Shown piece after piece: positions 34,601 to 45,439 of a stretch of 64,000 nucleotides of DNA (positions are counted from its first letter, which is position 1; each line of letters begins with the position of its first letter). The DNA is from Mytilus trossulus (lineage: Eukaryota; Mollusca; Bivalvia; Mytilida; Mytilidae): NCBI RefSeq assembly GCF_036588685.1, contig NC_086386.1, positions 46,485,878 to 46,549,877 on the forward strand. The letters run 5' to 3'. Below the pieces are notes generated by a model. It saw nothing but the letters and a program-made list of their open reading frames with translations, was not told the origin of the DNA and did no database searches. The translations under genes and the position numbers were made by a program.

Positions 34601-36253
34601 CACACCATGATTTTGGTGTAACGGATAAGATGTATGTAGGAAAACCTAAAGCCTGGTATCTTGAATTTGGCAAAGATAGTGACAGTATGGTAATATAAAT
34701 AATGTTATGACGATTAAAATTATAATCGTGATACGTTTTATAACTATTATAAACAATAAAATCAAATCGACTACACTATTATGTTTCTTTTTCGAATCAG
34801 TATTTGTTGAACATATTTACCTTCGCAATTTCAAATAGCTCTCTCTCTACTCTGCAGTTCTCATTTTTTATTGTGCGTTTCATCGTTATTTCATCATATG
34901 CCTCTGACCACTCATCAGTATACAAACTGGACCATTTCTCACCAAGTTTAGTTGGTCTATTAGCATCACTAAGGTCAGCGATTTCACTGTTTCCTTTTGT
35001 TAATTGAATACCAGCAATTTTGCTCAATCTGTTACGAGTTATAAATGAAAAAAAATTAATATTAATACTAAAGATAAGGTCGTCGAGCTTTAGTTTTCGT
35101 GTTTAACTCGATGACACTTGATGATTACTAGATTGCCTTTTGGGGGTAGATCATTCTATCGATAATTTACATAAAGCTGAAACAAAATAAAAACATATGA
35201 ATTGCTTGTAACGCTTACTAGAAGTTTTTGCATTAACTTGATATAATACAATAAAAATATATATCTAGTGTGGAATGGGCATGTGTGTGCTTGTATTTTT
35301 ACTTTCTGTCCATCTTTTTTAATCATTTTTTCAATTTAGTAAAAAAAAACGACGGGTGCCACATGTGGGGCAGAATCTGCCCACCCTTCAGCAGTACCTG
35401 AGATCAACCCCAGGTTTTGGTGGGGTTTGTGTTGCTTAGGCTGTAGTTTTCTTTATTTTTTCTTGTGTACTATTGTTTTTCTAGCCATAGCGTTGTATTT
35501 TTTTTATCTATGAGTTTGAATGTCCCTCTGGTATCTTTTGTCCCTCTTTTCTATTCATAGATATGGTGCTGAAGATACTTTAACTGCTTTGAACAATCTC
35601 TATCTTTGTAATTTCAAAATATAGCGTAAAGTATAACTTAGTAAGCAGTAGAAATATACCTAACCCCTAATAATGTAAAATGTCTTATAAACTATCTTTG
35701 ATAGATTTTGCAGAGCTATCAATTCTCATTCTGAAGGTGCAATGAGCAAATATTAAAAAACTGCCTCGAAGGTAGTTGTGATATATTCACAAAAAATAAA
35801 ACAATATAAATAAACTTTAAAATCTCACCTTGACAGTGCACTCTCTTTTTCACTTGAAAGGATCTGTATTTCTCTTTCCAGTTTATTTATTTCTTGATTG
35901 AGTTTTTCCTGATGTTTCTGCAAACTTTTTATTTCAGTTTCGAGATTCGTTTGTTGATCTAGGCACTCACTGAGCAATTTTCCATCAACTGAGGTTGCAC
36001 GATAGATCTTCGGTTTAGAAGTATTATTCGGTTCGTTTGGTTTTGTTTGCTGCAATTTGGAATAATGTTCGCGTAGTTTTACAACTTCATGCTTTAATTC
36101 TTTATTTTCAGCATGCGTTTTTTCTTGTTCTCTAAGAAATTCGTTCACCAATTTCTGATAGTCATCGTTGAAGGTTTTGAATAACTCATTTAATTTATTC
36201 AATTTGGGAAATGTTTTGCTGAGAATGGGGTATTTACTTGAACCTTCCCCCAT
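25177..36253 (-). CDS. Mieap/SPATA18-like protein, gene 1 of the array (495 aa, 9 coding exons)
   Basis: Nine coding exons join in frame, all with GT-AG introns: 36253-35829, 35028-34821, 33846-33724, 32593-32561, 32127-32092, 28677-28636, 27987-27952, 27214-27107, 25653-25177. They total 1,488 bp, 496 codons with the stop. The N-terminal 140 residues are a coiled coil (KLEREIQILSSEKESALSR). A conserved helical middle follows (KWSSLYTDEWSEAYDE, then a Cys-rich KHAWDIACCLH segment), then micro-exons, a KCMEELIQIVHERRKYDKK exon and a C-terminal domain with CWSMVIKEPSMVL and DFVVWPALIL. The last domain and overall length (human SPATA18 is about 538 aa) point to the mitochondria-eating protein family, which in mammals acts at damaged mitochondria. 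Start chosen at the ATG 14 bp after an acceptor. Homology is from recognition, not a search. Confidence 0.82.
27107..27214 (-). CDS. Gene 1 coding exon 8
   Basis: 108 bp, 36 codons, encoding EDMMKLLAIQKCMEELIQI and VHERRKYDKKLLDYVVQ. The core KCMEEL-(I/V)-x-IVHERRKYDK is shared by all three genes (48446-48553, 63794-63904). Confidence 0.88.
27483..27560 (-). repeat. Fragment of a mussel-type repeat in gene 1 intron 7
   Basis: GCCAGTACCAAAGTACTGAGC and nearby bases match the end of repeat family C and the diverged stretch near 31460. The minus-strand frame at 27483-27683 is repeat-derived. Confidence 0.4.
27952..27987 (-). CDS. Gene 1 micro-exon 7 (12 codons), downstream cassette copy
   Basis: Encodes AATQVSNQKANV with donor GTAAGT and acceptor ATTTTTACAG. 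Paralogous to 32092-32127 and 48975-49010. Confidence 0.75.
28070..28262 (+). repeat. Dispersed repeat family E in gene 1 intron 6
   Basis: GAGATCACCCCTCGTGGTGTGG, TTTAGTTTTCTATGTTGTGTC, AGCCATGGCGTTGTCAG and TTTGACTGTCCCTCTGGTAT are typical of this family. The other clear copy is at 35390-35560. The 108-codon plus frame here is repeat-derived. Confidence 0.7.
28636..28677 (-). CDS. Gene 1 micro-exon 6 (14 codons), downstream cassette copy
   Basis: Encodes TNYSKMSKVEENKK between GTTTTAG and GTAACA. Second member of the duplicated pair. Confidence 0.72.
29300..30020 (+). repeat. Tandem repeat, about 262-bp unit, in gene 1 intron 5
   Basis: The block starting GATTTTGACCAACTTGAAAA (29507) recurs at about 29768. 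Each unit consists of two related halves of about 130 bp ending TTTAATTTTGGACC. It is preceded by a short series of TTGCACAATACTGTGCAA palindromes (29395-29490). Confidence 0.7.
30018..30730 (+). repeat. Tandem repeat, about 160-bp unit, ending in a GAC microsatellite
   Basis: GGCCCCTAATTCCTAAACTG-type blocks start near 30023, 30190, 30350 and 30508, each followed by CCAAAACTCCCAAAATCAAT and TTTCATAGATTTCTATT. The array ends in (GAC)n at 30652-30676 and GCGGTCGTATAATAA. This compound end is common in mussel repeats. Confidence 0.7.
31760..31900 (+). repeat. Diverged family B fragment in gene 1 intron 5
   Basis: CAAGTCAAGAATATGACAGT, GTCCATTCGTTGGATGTG, GGACTTTCCGTTTTTAAATT and GGAGTTCAGTATTTTTGTGA are diverged family B landmarks. 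Confidence 0.6.
32092..32127 (-). CDS. Gene 1 micro-exon 5 (12 codons), upstream cassette copy
   Basis: Encodes AATQVPNQKTND, with acceptor TTTTCACAG and donor GTAAGT. Nearly the same as exon 7 (27952-27987), including flanking intron bases. Confidence 0.75.
32561..32593 (-). CDS. Gene 1 micro-exon 4 (11 codons), upstream cassette copy
   Basis: Encodes TLYFKMEEEKK between TTATTTAG and GTAAATAA. It is paralogous to exon 6 of the same gene (28636-28677) and to gene 2 exon 5 (50533-50577). Phase 0 on both sides, so it can be included or skipped without a frameshift. Confidence 0.72.
33165..33310 (+). repeat. Molluscan dispersed repeat in gene 1 intron 3
   Basis: GATTAATTGGTGTTTAACGTCA, TTTTTATTGGTGGAGGGAGC and GAGAGATTCACC match a repeat I recall as widespread in bivalves. 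It explains the 120-codon frame at 33034-33396, which I do not call a gene. Confidence 0.55.
33724..33846 (-). CDS. Gene 1 coding exon 3
   Basis: 123 bp, 41 codons, phase 0 at both ends. It encodes KCYTTCVDLERKQMTDIKK and HAWDIACCLHQQPDQLVEAA. Paralogous to 52298-52420 with 41 codons and the same CC pair. Confidence 0.87.
34050..34140 (+). repeat. Dispersed repeat family C in gene 1 intron 2
   Basis: GATATGAGCGTCACTGATGA, GTAGACGAAAAGCGCGTCTG and GGTACCTTTGATAACTATT. Other copies: 37470-37720 (opposite strand, tandem) and 50094-50185. Confidence 0.75.
34821..35028 (-). CDS. Gene 1 coding exon 2
   Basis: 208 bp, encoding LSKIAGIQLTKGNSEIADL... and LGEKWSSLYTDEWSEAYDE. Very similar to gene 2 exon 3 (53452-53656). 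Acceptor CGTAACAG, donor AAG|GTAAAT. Confidence 0.87.
35385..35560 (+). repeat. Dispersed repeat family E in gene 1 intron 1
   Basis: CAGTACCTGAGATCAACCCC, TTTTGGTGGGGTTTGTGTTG and TTTGAATGTCCCTCTGGTAT. Same family as 28070-28262. Confidence 0.7.
35829..36253 (-). CDS. Gene 1 coding exon 1 (coiled coil, start codon)
   Basis: ATG at 36253-36251 (MGEGSSKYPI); the exon probably extends as 5' UTR to an acceptor TTTGCATTTCAG at 36268. It is Lys/Glu/Leu heptad-like and ends ...ESALSAG|GT, so the Arg codon is split (AG|A) with the next exon. Gene 2 splits the equivalent region into two exons. Confidence 0.8.
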
Positions 36254-36472
36254 GTTTATTCCATTTTCTGAAATGCAAATCATACTACTGAAAAAGGATA
36301 AATACAAAAGTATATGACTTTCGGGAATTTATTTTTCGTCTTAGTTATTAAAAACATAAGATGGGTATTTTCAATGATACAGCAACCAAACAAAATGAAA
36401 AAGTGGTAAACATACCGCAGATCAAATTTATTCGTTCATTGTTGTGTAATCATACGTTTTTTGATTGAGTTA

Positions 36473-36886
36473 AGTCTGCCAATTGATATTTTATCGTGTG
36501 TTTTTCTATTCTGTGATGTTATGCTATTGTTTTAGAAAAAGGGAGAAGGTTTGGATCCATTAAAACGTTTAATCCCGCTGCAAATGTTTTCACCTGTCCT
36601 AAGTCAGGAATCTGATGTACAGTAGTTGTCGTTTGTTTATGTAATTTATACGTGTTTCTCGTTTATCGTTTTGTTTATATAGATTAGACCGTTGGTTTTC
36701 CCGTTTGAATGGTTTTACACTAGTAATTTTGGGGCCCTTTATAGCTTGTTGTTCGATGTGAGCCAAGGCTCCATTTTGAAGGCCGTACTTTAACCTATAA
36801 TGGTTTACTTTTTAAATTGTTATTTGGATGGAGAGTTGTCTCATTGGCACTCACACCACATCTTCCTATATCTATACACATGCTAC
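36473..36886 (+). repeat. Dispersed repeat family A, longest copy in the window
   Basis: Runs from AGTCTGCCAATTGATATTTT to ACACCACATCTTCCTATATC. Other copies or fragments: 22148-22475, 44905-45112, 45158-45431 and 51201-51288. It resembles in outline the inner part of the foldback terminal segments. It accounts for the 107-codon frame nearby. Confidence 0.8.
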
Positions 36887-37469
36887 AGTCGTAACCAGTA
36901 TACAGGTGGTTATGCCAGGTGTCAACCTCTTAGCTGTTTAACGGTTAAACAAGTTCTAGATAAAATAAATATAAATTATAAACGATCTGCAATTAACACA
37001 CACAAAATACAGTTAATGTTTCAATTAAGATGTGACATAAATATTAGAAAGTCACTGTTTTTAAACAGGGACATTAACATGTATCAGATAGTTTTTCCTT
37101 TCACTTTTAATCTCAAACAGTGAGGAAGCTTAATATACATAAAGAACTAAAACAGAAAAGAGAAAACGACATTATTCATAAATAACTGTACCGTGGTGAA
37201 CAACAGTAATACACAATAATATGTATTGCATTAATGAATGATCAACGTAGCAGTAGATACGCAAGCTCAAAGTATTTTACCTCCTGATATTAAACAATGA
37301 ACCAAAGACATGAATATGAGCATGAACCATTCAAAGAAACAGTCAATTATGCAATTAGAAAATATATTTTTTATCTTCATTCAATCAATATTTGCTTCGT
37401 TGCATAGTATCGTTTTTAAAGATTTGGTATTGATGTTTCCAATTCATGTTTTTCTTTTCTCTTAATTAG

Positions 37470-37720
37470 TTATAAAAGGTACCAGGATTATAATTTAGAA
37501 TTTATAAAAATGACCACATTATTGATATTTATGACAACACCGAAATGTTGACTACTGGGCTGGTGATAACCTCATGGACGAAACGTCCAACAGCAGTGGC
37601 ATCGACCCAGTGGTATAAATAGTTATCAAAGGTACCAGGATTATATTTAAGTACGCCAGACGCGCGTTTCGTCCGCGTAAGACCCATTAGTGACGGTCAT
37701 ATCAAAATATTTATAAAGCC
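37470..37720 (-). repeat. Dispersed repeat family C, double copy
   Basis: AAAGGTACCAGGATTATAAT occurs at about 37478 and again at about 37630, followed by ACGCCAGACGCGCGTTTCGTC and AGTGACGGTCATATCAAAAT. It is the reverse complement of 34050-34140. Confidence 0.75.
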
Positions 37721-37959
37721 AAACAATGAGGATCCAAAATTCCAAAAAAAAAAAAAAATCGAGATAATTGGCAAAATTATAAAATATTTATTTAAACCAT
37801 GTAATTCTAAGGCAACGTATTCTACATAGCTGATGTTTTTCACCTTATTTTTTCTTATCTGCCATACTTGAGATGATGGTGAATGTAAAACAAAATGTTC
37901 GAATTCATTGTTTTATAGCACACTCTTTCTTATCAGGAGTCAGAATTTATCGTGGGTGT

Positions 37960-38212
37960 TTATTTAATCCATCAATGTAAATATAACGAAATTTGATGAG
38001 ACTGTCATTAAAGTGAGATGGTTAGCGCCAGAGAACCAGGTTTATTCACCATTTTCTACCATTGAAAATGCCTGTACCAAGTCGGGAGTGTGACAGTTCT
38101 TGTCCATTCGTTTTTGATGCGTTTTGTTATTTGATTTTGCCATGTTATGGTGGATTTTCCGAATTGATTTTCCTCTAAGTTCAGTATTTTTGTGATTTTA
38201 CTTTTTCATATT
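37960..38212 (+). repeat. Dispersed repeat family B, uninterrupted copy
   Basis: ATCAATGTAAATATAACGAA, GATGAGACTGTCATTAAAGTG, TTCACCATTTTCTACCATTG and GTCCATTCGTTTTTGATGCG occur in order, with no insertion at the site used by the MITE at 22660. This is the empty-site reference for that insertion. Confidence 0.8.
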
Positions 38213-38219
38213 TCGATGA

Positions 38220-40690
38220 CGTCGAATAATTTGTAGATCTTAATTTTAAATGAATGATGAACAATTTTGTTCTACTTTTTCTCTCTATATTGTATAGTTC
38301 TTGTCAAAAGAAGAAGACATAGGTAAAATCACTTTATTTAGAACAATAACTCTTCTTAGGGGTCAACTGACGATTTCGGTCAGAGAGATGTATTTGAATA
38401 TCTTATTTTGGATGAAAATTTTTGAAATTTTCTATTGGTCGAAAACTTTAAATTTATAGTTTCCGCAAATAGGTAAGTAAAAATCTTCATAAAACGCGTA
38501 TCTTGGGATATATACCGTTTGCTATTCGTGTATAAAAGTAGGTAAAAAAACCTTTTTACGAACAAACTTAATTACAGACGAAACAGTTGCAGGTAATGAG
38601 GTTGCTAACGTAAACTGTTCGCGACATTATAATAAACTATGATTTATCGAGAAATTGTGGATTTTAAGGATGTACTTAGATGAGGTTTTTGATTAGTTTC
38701 AGATGTTTGGACTCCTTTTTTTTCATACGATATAAGGTAAAACATTTAACCCCGTAACACCTATTTATCTTTTAAAATTAAACTTAATAGCTCATAAAAG
38801 GTCATTTGGCACAATTTAAGCAAATTCTTGATTTTCTTTCTTTTGCTTTGTGACCCAAATAATACCATTGCAAATATGAGGTAAAAGTCCGAGACAGCCT
38901 TTTCCGGCCATATTTTATAAATCCAATATATCGGAAAGGAGCTCCATGACCTATCAATATTTTAAGCTGATTTTGATCTTTATCTAATACTCTCTCTGCT
39001 TAAAGTATCAACATAACATTCTGGATTTATGAAATTTCACCTAAGATCACATAAGATTACCTAAGTACATTCGTTAGACTGTATTTTATGATTGAAACTA
39101 ATTTAGCATGAAAACGAGTACAAAGATTTTCTTATGTTGTTAGAAAAATCCGCTTGTGTTTATCTTTTAATTGAAAAGTTAAGTTATATTAGTTACATAT
39201 GTGAAATTGCTTAGGTGAAAAATAGCTAGTATGCAAATTTTTGTAAAAAAAAATCTTCTTTAAAATTTAGTTTACGTCAAAATCTTGTTGATTTTATTTG
39301 AGGATATTAGTTTAAAGTGATAATGCCCTATCTACTGATTATTGAAGCTAACAGTCACGCTAAAATATTCAATTAAAATTTAAAATGTCAAAAAAGCAAA
39401 CAAACAAACCAAACAAACCAAAATCATAACAAAAAAACAAAAAAATACCATAATAGGTTTTTTTCAAATGTTTCCCCAATATTGAATTTCCGCTGTAAAA
39501 TAAATTGATTAATGTAAATGTAAAATTATATTGTTAAATATATTTTTTATTACACGAACAAATGTGGCGAAAGAGTCTAAAACGAAATCATTTTTTAACT
39601 TTAATAAAAAAAAGAAGTTATTTACAGCATGTACAGTTTGTCAAATTCAATAAATGCCACATTGGAATAAACTGCTAAATAAAACCTTCTTTTCTTTCTT
39701 GTTCAACTGATTATACTTCTTTACAAATGGTACTACTATCTGTACAATGATTTTTATTCATAAAAACCCTTAGGTTATATACCAAAACTACCTGTAGTAT
39801 TTGATAGTTGGAATGAAAACTCGCTTTGTGTTTTGTGTTTTAAATGTTTAAATATATGTGTTTTAAAGGTTAAAATATCTGTGTTTTAAATGTTATAGTA
39901 TTTGAAATTTGATGACCACATTTTTAGAAAATCCGACCTGTATAGCATTCTGACTGATTAAATAATTTCCAAGAATAGCCCACACAGTAAAATATGTCAT
40001 TACCTGTATTTTAAACAGAAATATACCTAGACATTCATTGTGAAAAATCAATAAAATAGTTCTAGAACTAGTACTGCAAAACAGATGTAGCTTTTTTGCG
40101 TGACCAATTCATTATTGAACTGCTACGGTCATTAGCAAAGAAATCTTCACTTTAGTTTTTGAATTAATCAGCAGATGTAAGCAACATGTTTCTTTTACAA
40201 AATAAAACATAAACTTTTTTAGAATGTTTATAATATGATGCCAATGTGCACCTCCTATATCGGATTTTGGTCTTAGTCATTATTTTCAATTATCAAAGAC
40301 CCTCATCAAATCATGGAGTTTGCAAGGGTCCGGTTATCATTTTGTGACATTACTCGCCGTACTACATAACTATATTATCAATCACTTTAAATTCAGAACA
40401 CAACATTGGACTTGACGATTAAATAAATTCAAGGAAACAGGGTTAGTCTCTGCACACTTGTGTCGAAATTGAGCTTGATTGGAAAATTGGAATTTATTAT
40501 AAGTTGCATTATCATGGGTATTTCAAAAGTAGATACATTATCATAAATATAACAATGGCGTCTATTTATAAAATCATTGTGCTTTAATAAAGTTAAAATA
40601 AGCACATAGAATGCAAGAGTGTTAGTCAATAAAACACAATTCCAACAATTGAACGGTTGTCATCGCAATGAAAAAATATGATTAACTTAC
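38220..40690. other. Intergenic DNA, no gene seen
   Basis: AT-rich and non-coding. It would be first-intron DNA of gene 1 if the candidate leader exon at 40691 is real. Short minus-strand frames at 38380-38565 and 40429-40629 lack support. Confidence 0.45.
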
Positions 40691-40750
40691 CACATAACTT
40701 TGAACAATCGAATTAAGGAAGTAAATTTGAATGTAAACAGTAAACCTACA
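40691..40750 (-). other. Candidate non-coding 5' leader exon of gene 1
   Basis: On the minus strand, TTCAAAGTTATGTG|GTAAGT gives a strong donor with exon side at 40691. A similar motif, CGAACTATGTGA|GTAAGT, lies upstream of gene 2 at 58197. The upstream exon limit is not defined. The acceptor would be at 36268, before the start-codon exon. Based only on the similarity and the shared E-box upstream. Confidence 0.35.
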
Positions 40751-40754
40751 ACTA

Positions 40755-40762
40755 TCACGTGA
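40755..40762. promoter_or_regulatory. TCACGTGA E-box upstream of gene 1
   Basis: Palindromic TCACGTGA (within ATCACGTGAT), 65 bp upstream of the candidate leader-exon donor. It is the core bound by bHLH-ZIP factors of the MiT/TFE and USF groups. The same 10-mer is at 58315-58324, upstream of gene 2. Confidence 0.35.
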
Positions 40763-41799
40763 TATTTATATTTAGCACAATTACATTATAGTATAAGAAT
40801 GTTTGTTTAACCTTCAACCATACAAGTTGTAAACAAATAACACAGCTAACATTAAAATGTTTCTATTATTTTAATGGAGCATAAATGTGGTTGTGGATTT
40901 TGAATAACTATCAACGGATAAATATTGTTTATTTGGCAATGATTGCTGATTAGAAATGACCAAGTTTAGTGCAAATAGTTTCAAGTCGTAAAGTATTGTT
41001 TTTACTTTTTGCTGTGCATAGACGTCACAGCAAAAACTGAAATAGCATTTAAGATTATTTGGACTAGTCCAACTTGTAAGGAATTATAGCTGGAAAAGTG
41101 ATTTGGATTTACTACAATAACCGTAAATGTTGGTTACTGATATATGTGAAGTTAGAATAAAACTTCACTCCTAGGACATTATAGATTATTTAAATGCCAT
41201 TTTAATCTATAAAAAAATCCCTTGTTGAATATTTTTGTGAAATAAATCACTACAGGCATATACTGTCTCTTATACATGTTAAATTAGCTCAACATGCTCA
41301 AGTCTTTCGTCCATCTTTTGGCATAGACATGTGATTCCTTCGACCGTTGTGCTTATACTTTTCTTCAAGAAAGTATGTCAATCGGGTATTTTTTCTCCAC
41401 TGTATGCAACTTTGAATGTAGCTAGGCAGAGGAGAATTATAACCATACATGTAAAACTTACTCAGGTAATCAACGAAAACAAAGAAAAGGAAAAATCACA
41501 CGGGTTTCTTTCAAAGTAAAAAAAACTACACATGTCAAAAACCTGTATATAATTTATCATTCAGAGTTTTTAACCTGAGCACATAAAAAAATAAATATTA
41601 ATTTTAGGTCTGCATGTTTTTCACAGACTTAGAATTACAGAATCAGAAAACGAGACCAGCTTCCCTAATGAACACATACCGTAAGTATTGTCTCGCACCA
41701 ATCAAGTATTTGTATTATCTTTCTCTTAAGAGATGTGTTTATCTTTATATTCCATATTGATACAATTCAAAAATATCTTTATCTTCTTATTAGTATAAC

Positions 41800-42310
41800 A
41801 TTCAAGGTTTTTTGTTGTGTCCCCTATGCCCGACAAAGTTGTTGGGGCCATATAGTTTTGCATTTGTCCATTCTTCCTTCAATCCGTCATATGTAATTTT
41901 ATCTATACGCCTCATATATTTGGCTGATTTTTTGAATGAGTTATAGTTCAAGTTTAAGTTTTTTTTCGCTCTGCTAAATTATGTTTTTGCCGAAATTACG
42001 GGCTCTGGACTTTTGATACATTGTTGAAAATCACAGTCATATGGATATTTTTCTTTACACGTTTAGATACTTTGCTTGCCTTTTGGTATGTGAGTTATCA
42101 ATGATGAGTTCTGCTAACTTTTGTGAAATTAAGGTTTTTAAAAGTTTGATAAAATGTTAAAAATTACAGTAATTGTCAAATTAACATGTTAGTTTGTTTA
42201 ATCTGGATGACCAGTTAATGCAAGAATAACTTTTATTTTCTTTCTGTATGTAATGGTTTTTTCAATATTTTTATCGAAATAAGAAAGATGTGTTCTTCAT
42301 TGTTTTGGCC
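41800..42310 (+). repeat. Diverged molluscan dispersed repeat
   Basis: CCCGACAAAGTTGTTGGGGC and CATATAGTTTTGCATTTGTCC resemble a mussel repeat with long T-rich tails. A related piece with a CGTCCGTTCGTCC microsatellite lies at 62790-62960. Confidence 0.5.
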
Positions 42311-42604
42311 TCGAACATAAACAATTGAAGAGTTGTTCCTAACCAATGCACCAATATCTTCCCTTCAACATTTGTATTTGCGTTCCCTCACAATTCCTCT
42401 TTAAATCTGTTCAAAATCAACTTTAAGTGCCCTCTTTCCCTTTAACAGCATTGCGTCAAGGTGTTTCCATACAATCATTGTAACAAAGCTGTTTATCAAA
42501 TGCCAAAAATGAATTTGTTAAGAACGTACGGATCATCTTTGTTTTCTTTCTTTATATGTGGAGCATGTATATGGTATTTCTTTTTTGTGTTTTTTTTTAT
42601 TTCG

Positions 42605-42720
42605 GTGAAAAAGGTTAAATCACAAAAACTCTAACTCCAAGGAAAATTTAAAACATAAAGTCCCTATTCAAATTGCAAAATCAAAAGCTCAAACACATCA
42701 AACAAATGGAAACAAAATTG
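42605..42720 (-). repeat. Family B fragment, reverse orientation
   Basis: AAATCACAAAAACTCTAACTCC, CATAAAGTCCCTATTC and AAAATCAAAAGCTCAAACAC are reverse-strand landmarks of family B. Another fragment of the same kind lies at 43432-43530. Confidence 0.6.
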
Positions 42721-42899
42721 AATAAATATTTTCATCGCTTTTCGACGCGTGAAAAAACCCATGATAGTCTTTTGTGATAAGAGGTATTTTAAGTGATACC
42801 TCCGAAAATTCGCTTAAATTGTTTGCTATCTTGAGTCCAACATATTTCGCTGCATAACATATTAAACATAGTAAAAATACATAAAACATCTAAACGGAA

Positions 42900-44900
42900 A
42901 TAATGAGTTCCTAGAGAGATTGGTTCATGCTCTTTAAAATTTTACTTTATCTCTTACATACAAAAAGGTAAAAAGATAGAAATCGTCATTCATTTGGCGG
43001 CACATTTAGTTATGTTGCAGCATTTGAAGATCCATCCCACTGATGTTTTTTTCAATTTCTAATATAATTGGTTTTAATGTAATGTCAAAAGACAACATGA
43101 ATTGTGTAGTAACTTGGAAAACTGCTAAAAAATCATAACCATAAAAAACTAAATAGTGAAACATTGATATTACATCGTTCATTAAGTTATAATTTGTTTC
43201 AATTAAGACATCTGTGTAAAACATAAGAATAAGTGCTACCTTCCGTTCTCTACGCTCATTATTTTTGTTTGCTATAAATCGAAATATTCAACGCAAATCA
43301 AAACCACAGATTCCTATTTGTCATCGCCGTGAAAAAGGTTGGTTACTCAACTCATCTAAATATTGAAATTTTAACATATCCACACCCATTTAACACAGCT
43401 TTCAAAAAAAGGAGTATTTATTTTGATTGGGAGAAGAGTAAAAATACAAGAATATCGCGGAAAATTTAAAACGGAAAGTTCTTAATCAAAAGTCATAATT
43501 AAAAGCTGAAACACATCAATCGAACTGACAACAACTTCTTCCGACCATTCGTCTGTCCAATTTTTGTTACGACTACCACTTTTAAACGGCTTGACACAAC
43601 TATGTAAAACATTTAAAGAACCTGATTTACTTGATTACTTTTGCACCTCCAATATCATTTCGACATCTGAAGATATCTGGGATAAGTAGTTAGATGGAAA
43701 GGACAAGGACGTCGTTATAGCTGCACACTTGAGTACCCTTTTTGATCCAATTTTCCTCCTAAACCCTTTATCATAATTGAATAACTTTCACAGAATATGT
43801 TTCTGAGAAAGTCAGTGTATAGTTTATTTTGTTTATTCAAGTTTGATCAAACTAATATATTGGGATTGCCCTAAAAGTTGCGCGAATTGACGTTGCTTTA
43901 TATTGGGGTACGTATTTTTTATAACCGTAACTCCTTCGAAATGTATACCTTACTACTAGTCATTTAAAAATCTTAACAATTAAATGAATCTTTGCACTTT
44001 CTCTTTTGCTTTTTGAAAGAATAGATTCTACGTTTCTTATATCACTAGCATGTACTCCGACATTTGTATTTTTTTTGGGAGGAGAGGCAACTTTGAAAGC
44101 GTAATTCACCCTAAATCCTTTGTTACAGTAATAATAATAAAAAAAAAACGGCAAAAAGTTGGTATTCATATTCTTTTCTTAATTTTGTGTTGTTTAATTT
44201 TATTTCAAATGTTAAACGATACAATATAAAAACTAAACATATTTCAACTTCATAGAAGATGAGATAGAATCTAATAACATAACTTGTAACAATTGTACAA
44301 ATATACAATAAATAAAAAAGATGCATCAAGTAACATTTAATATTCACAATCATAAAAATGATTTCGACAATTAATTAGCAATAATCAGTTGTACCTTCAT
44401 ATTGCAAAGAAACAACAATTTATTTATTTAAGAACATTCTACATGATAGATAACACGGGACAATTAGAACTCTAAAATTTCAACTAGTGGTAAGATCAGT
44501 ACTTAACCAATTTTGATTTGGTTTTTGTCTTCTTAAAACCAGTTTTTGTTTTAGCTTAGACATATTTTCCTGTTCAGAAATTACACAAATGAATGAGGCC
44601 CAGCTTTTTATATCTTATTAGTGTTTGTTCTTGTTCCTTGAACAATCATCATCTTTATAAGAGGTGGAGTAACATTTTGTGAGCTCTGCATGTTGACTTC
44701 TAATTCAAAATTAAATTTAACGAAAATAAAAGTACTGGTATCAACATCCTACATACAAATGATTCTTTGTTGGATAAACAATTATGTTTGGCTTTATCGG
44801 TAACAAATGTATATCAGCCCTCATTGTTTGTGTTTGTAAGTTTTGTTTTTTGGATTTTTCAATATTTTGCTATTTAGTATCCCTGATAGAATATGTGTCG
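42900..44900. other. Intergenic DNA, only repeat fragments seen
   Basis: AT-rich; a family B fragment lies at 43432-43530. No coding or RNA feature is supported; the short frames here are low in complexity. Confidence 0.45.
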
Positions 44901-44904
44901 AAAT

Positions 44905-45112
44905 GCACAAATGTGGTATTGGACCGTTGGTTTTCCCGTTTGAATGGTTTTGCACTAGTAGTTTTGGGGCCCTTTATAGCTTGTTGTTCGGTGTGAGCCA
45001 AGGCTCCGTGTTGAAGGCCGTACTTTTACCTATAATGGTTTAATTTTTAAATTGTTATTTGGATGGAGAGTTGTCTCATTGGCACTTACACCACATCTTC
45101 CTATATCTAGTA
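44905..45112 (+). repeat. Dispersed repeat family A, 5'-shortened copy
   Basis: ACCGTTGGTTTTCCCGTTTG, GTGTGAGCCAAGGCTCCGTG and TTGGATGGAGAGTTGTCTCA. A second copy follows at 45158-45431 in the same orientation. Confidence 0.8.
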
Positions 45113-45157
45113 AACTTTGTAACGATAAATATTATAACAGCATACGATATTATAAAT

Positions 45158-45431
45158 AGGATTCTGATGTACAGTAGTTGTCGTTTGTTTATGTAATTTA
45201 TACGTGTTTTTCGTTTCTCGTTTTGTTTTATATAGATTAGACCGTTGGTTTTCCCGTTTGAATGGTTTTACAATAGTAATTTTGGTCCCTTTATAGCTTG
45301 TTGTTCGGTGTGAGCCAAGGCTCGGTGTTGAAGGCCGTACATTGACCTATAATGGTTTACTTTTTTTAAATTGTTATTTGGATGGAGAGTTGTCTCATTG
45401 GCACTCACACCGCATCTTCCTATATCTATTT
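45158..45431 (+). repeat. Dispersed repeat family A, second adjacent copy
   Basis: Starts GATTCTGATGTACAGTAGTTG and ends CGCATCTTCCTATATCTA. Lies about 45 bp after the previous copy. Confidence 0.8.
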
Positions 45432-45439
45432 TTTCAAGC

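Noticed and set aside
25177-36253. Gene 1 as two separate genes split between the micro-exon cassettes
   Set aside because: The N-terminal exons and the C-terminal exons each occur once, and the nine exons join in one open frame of the same size as gene 2.
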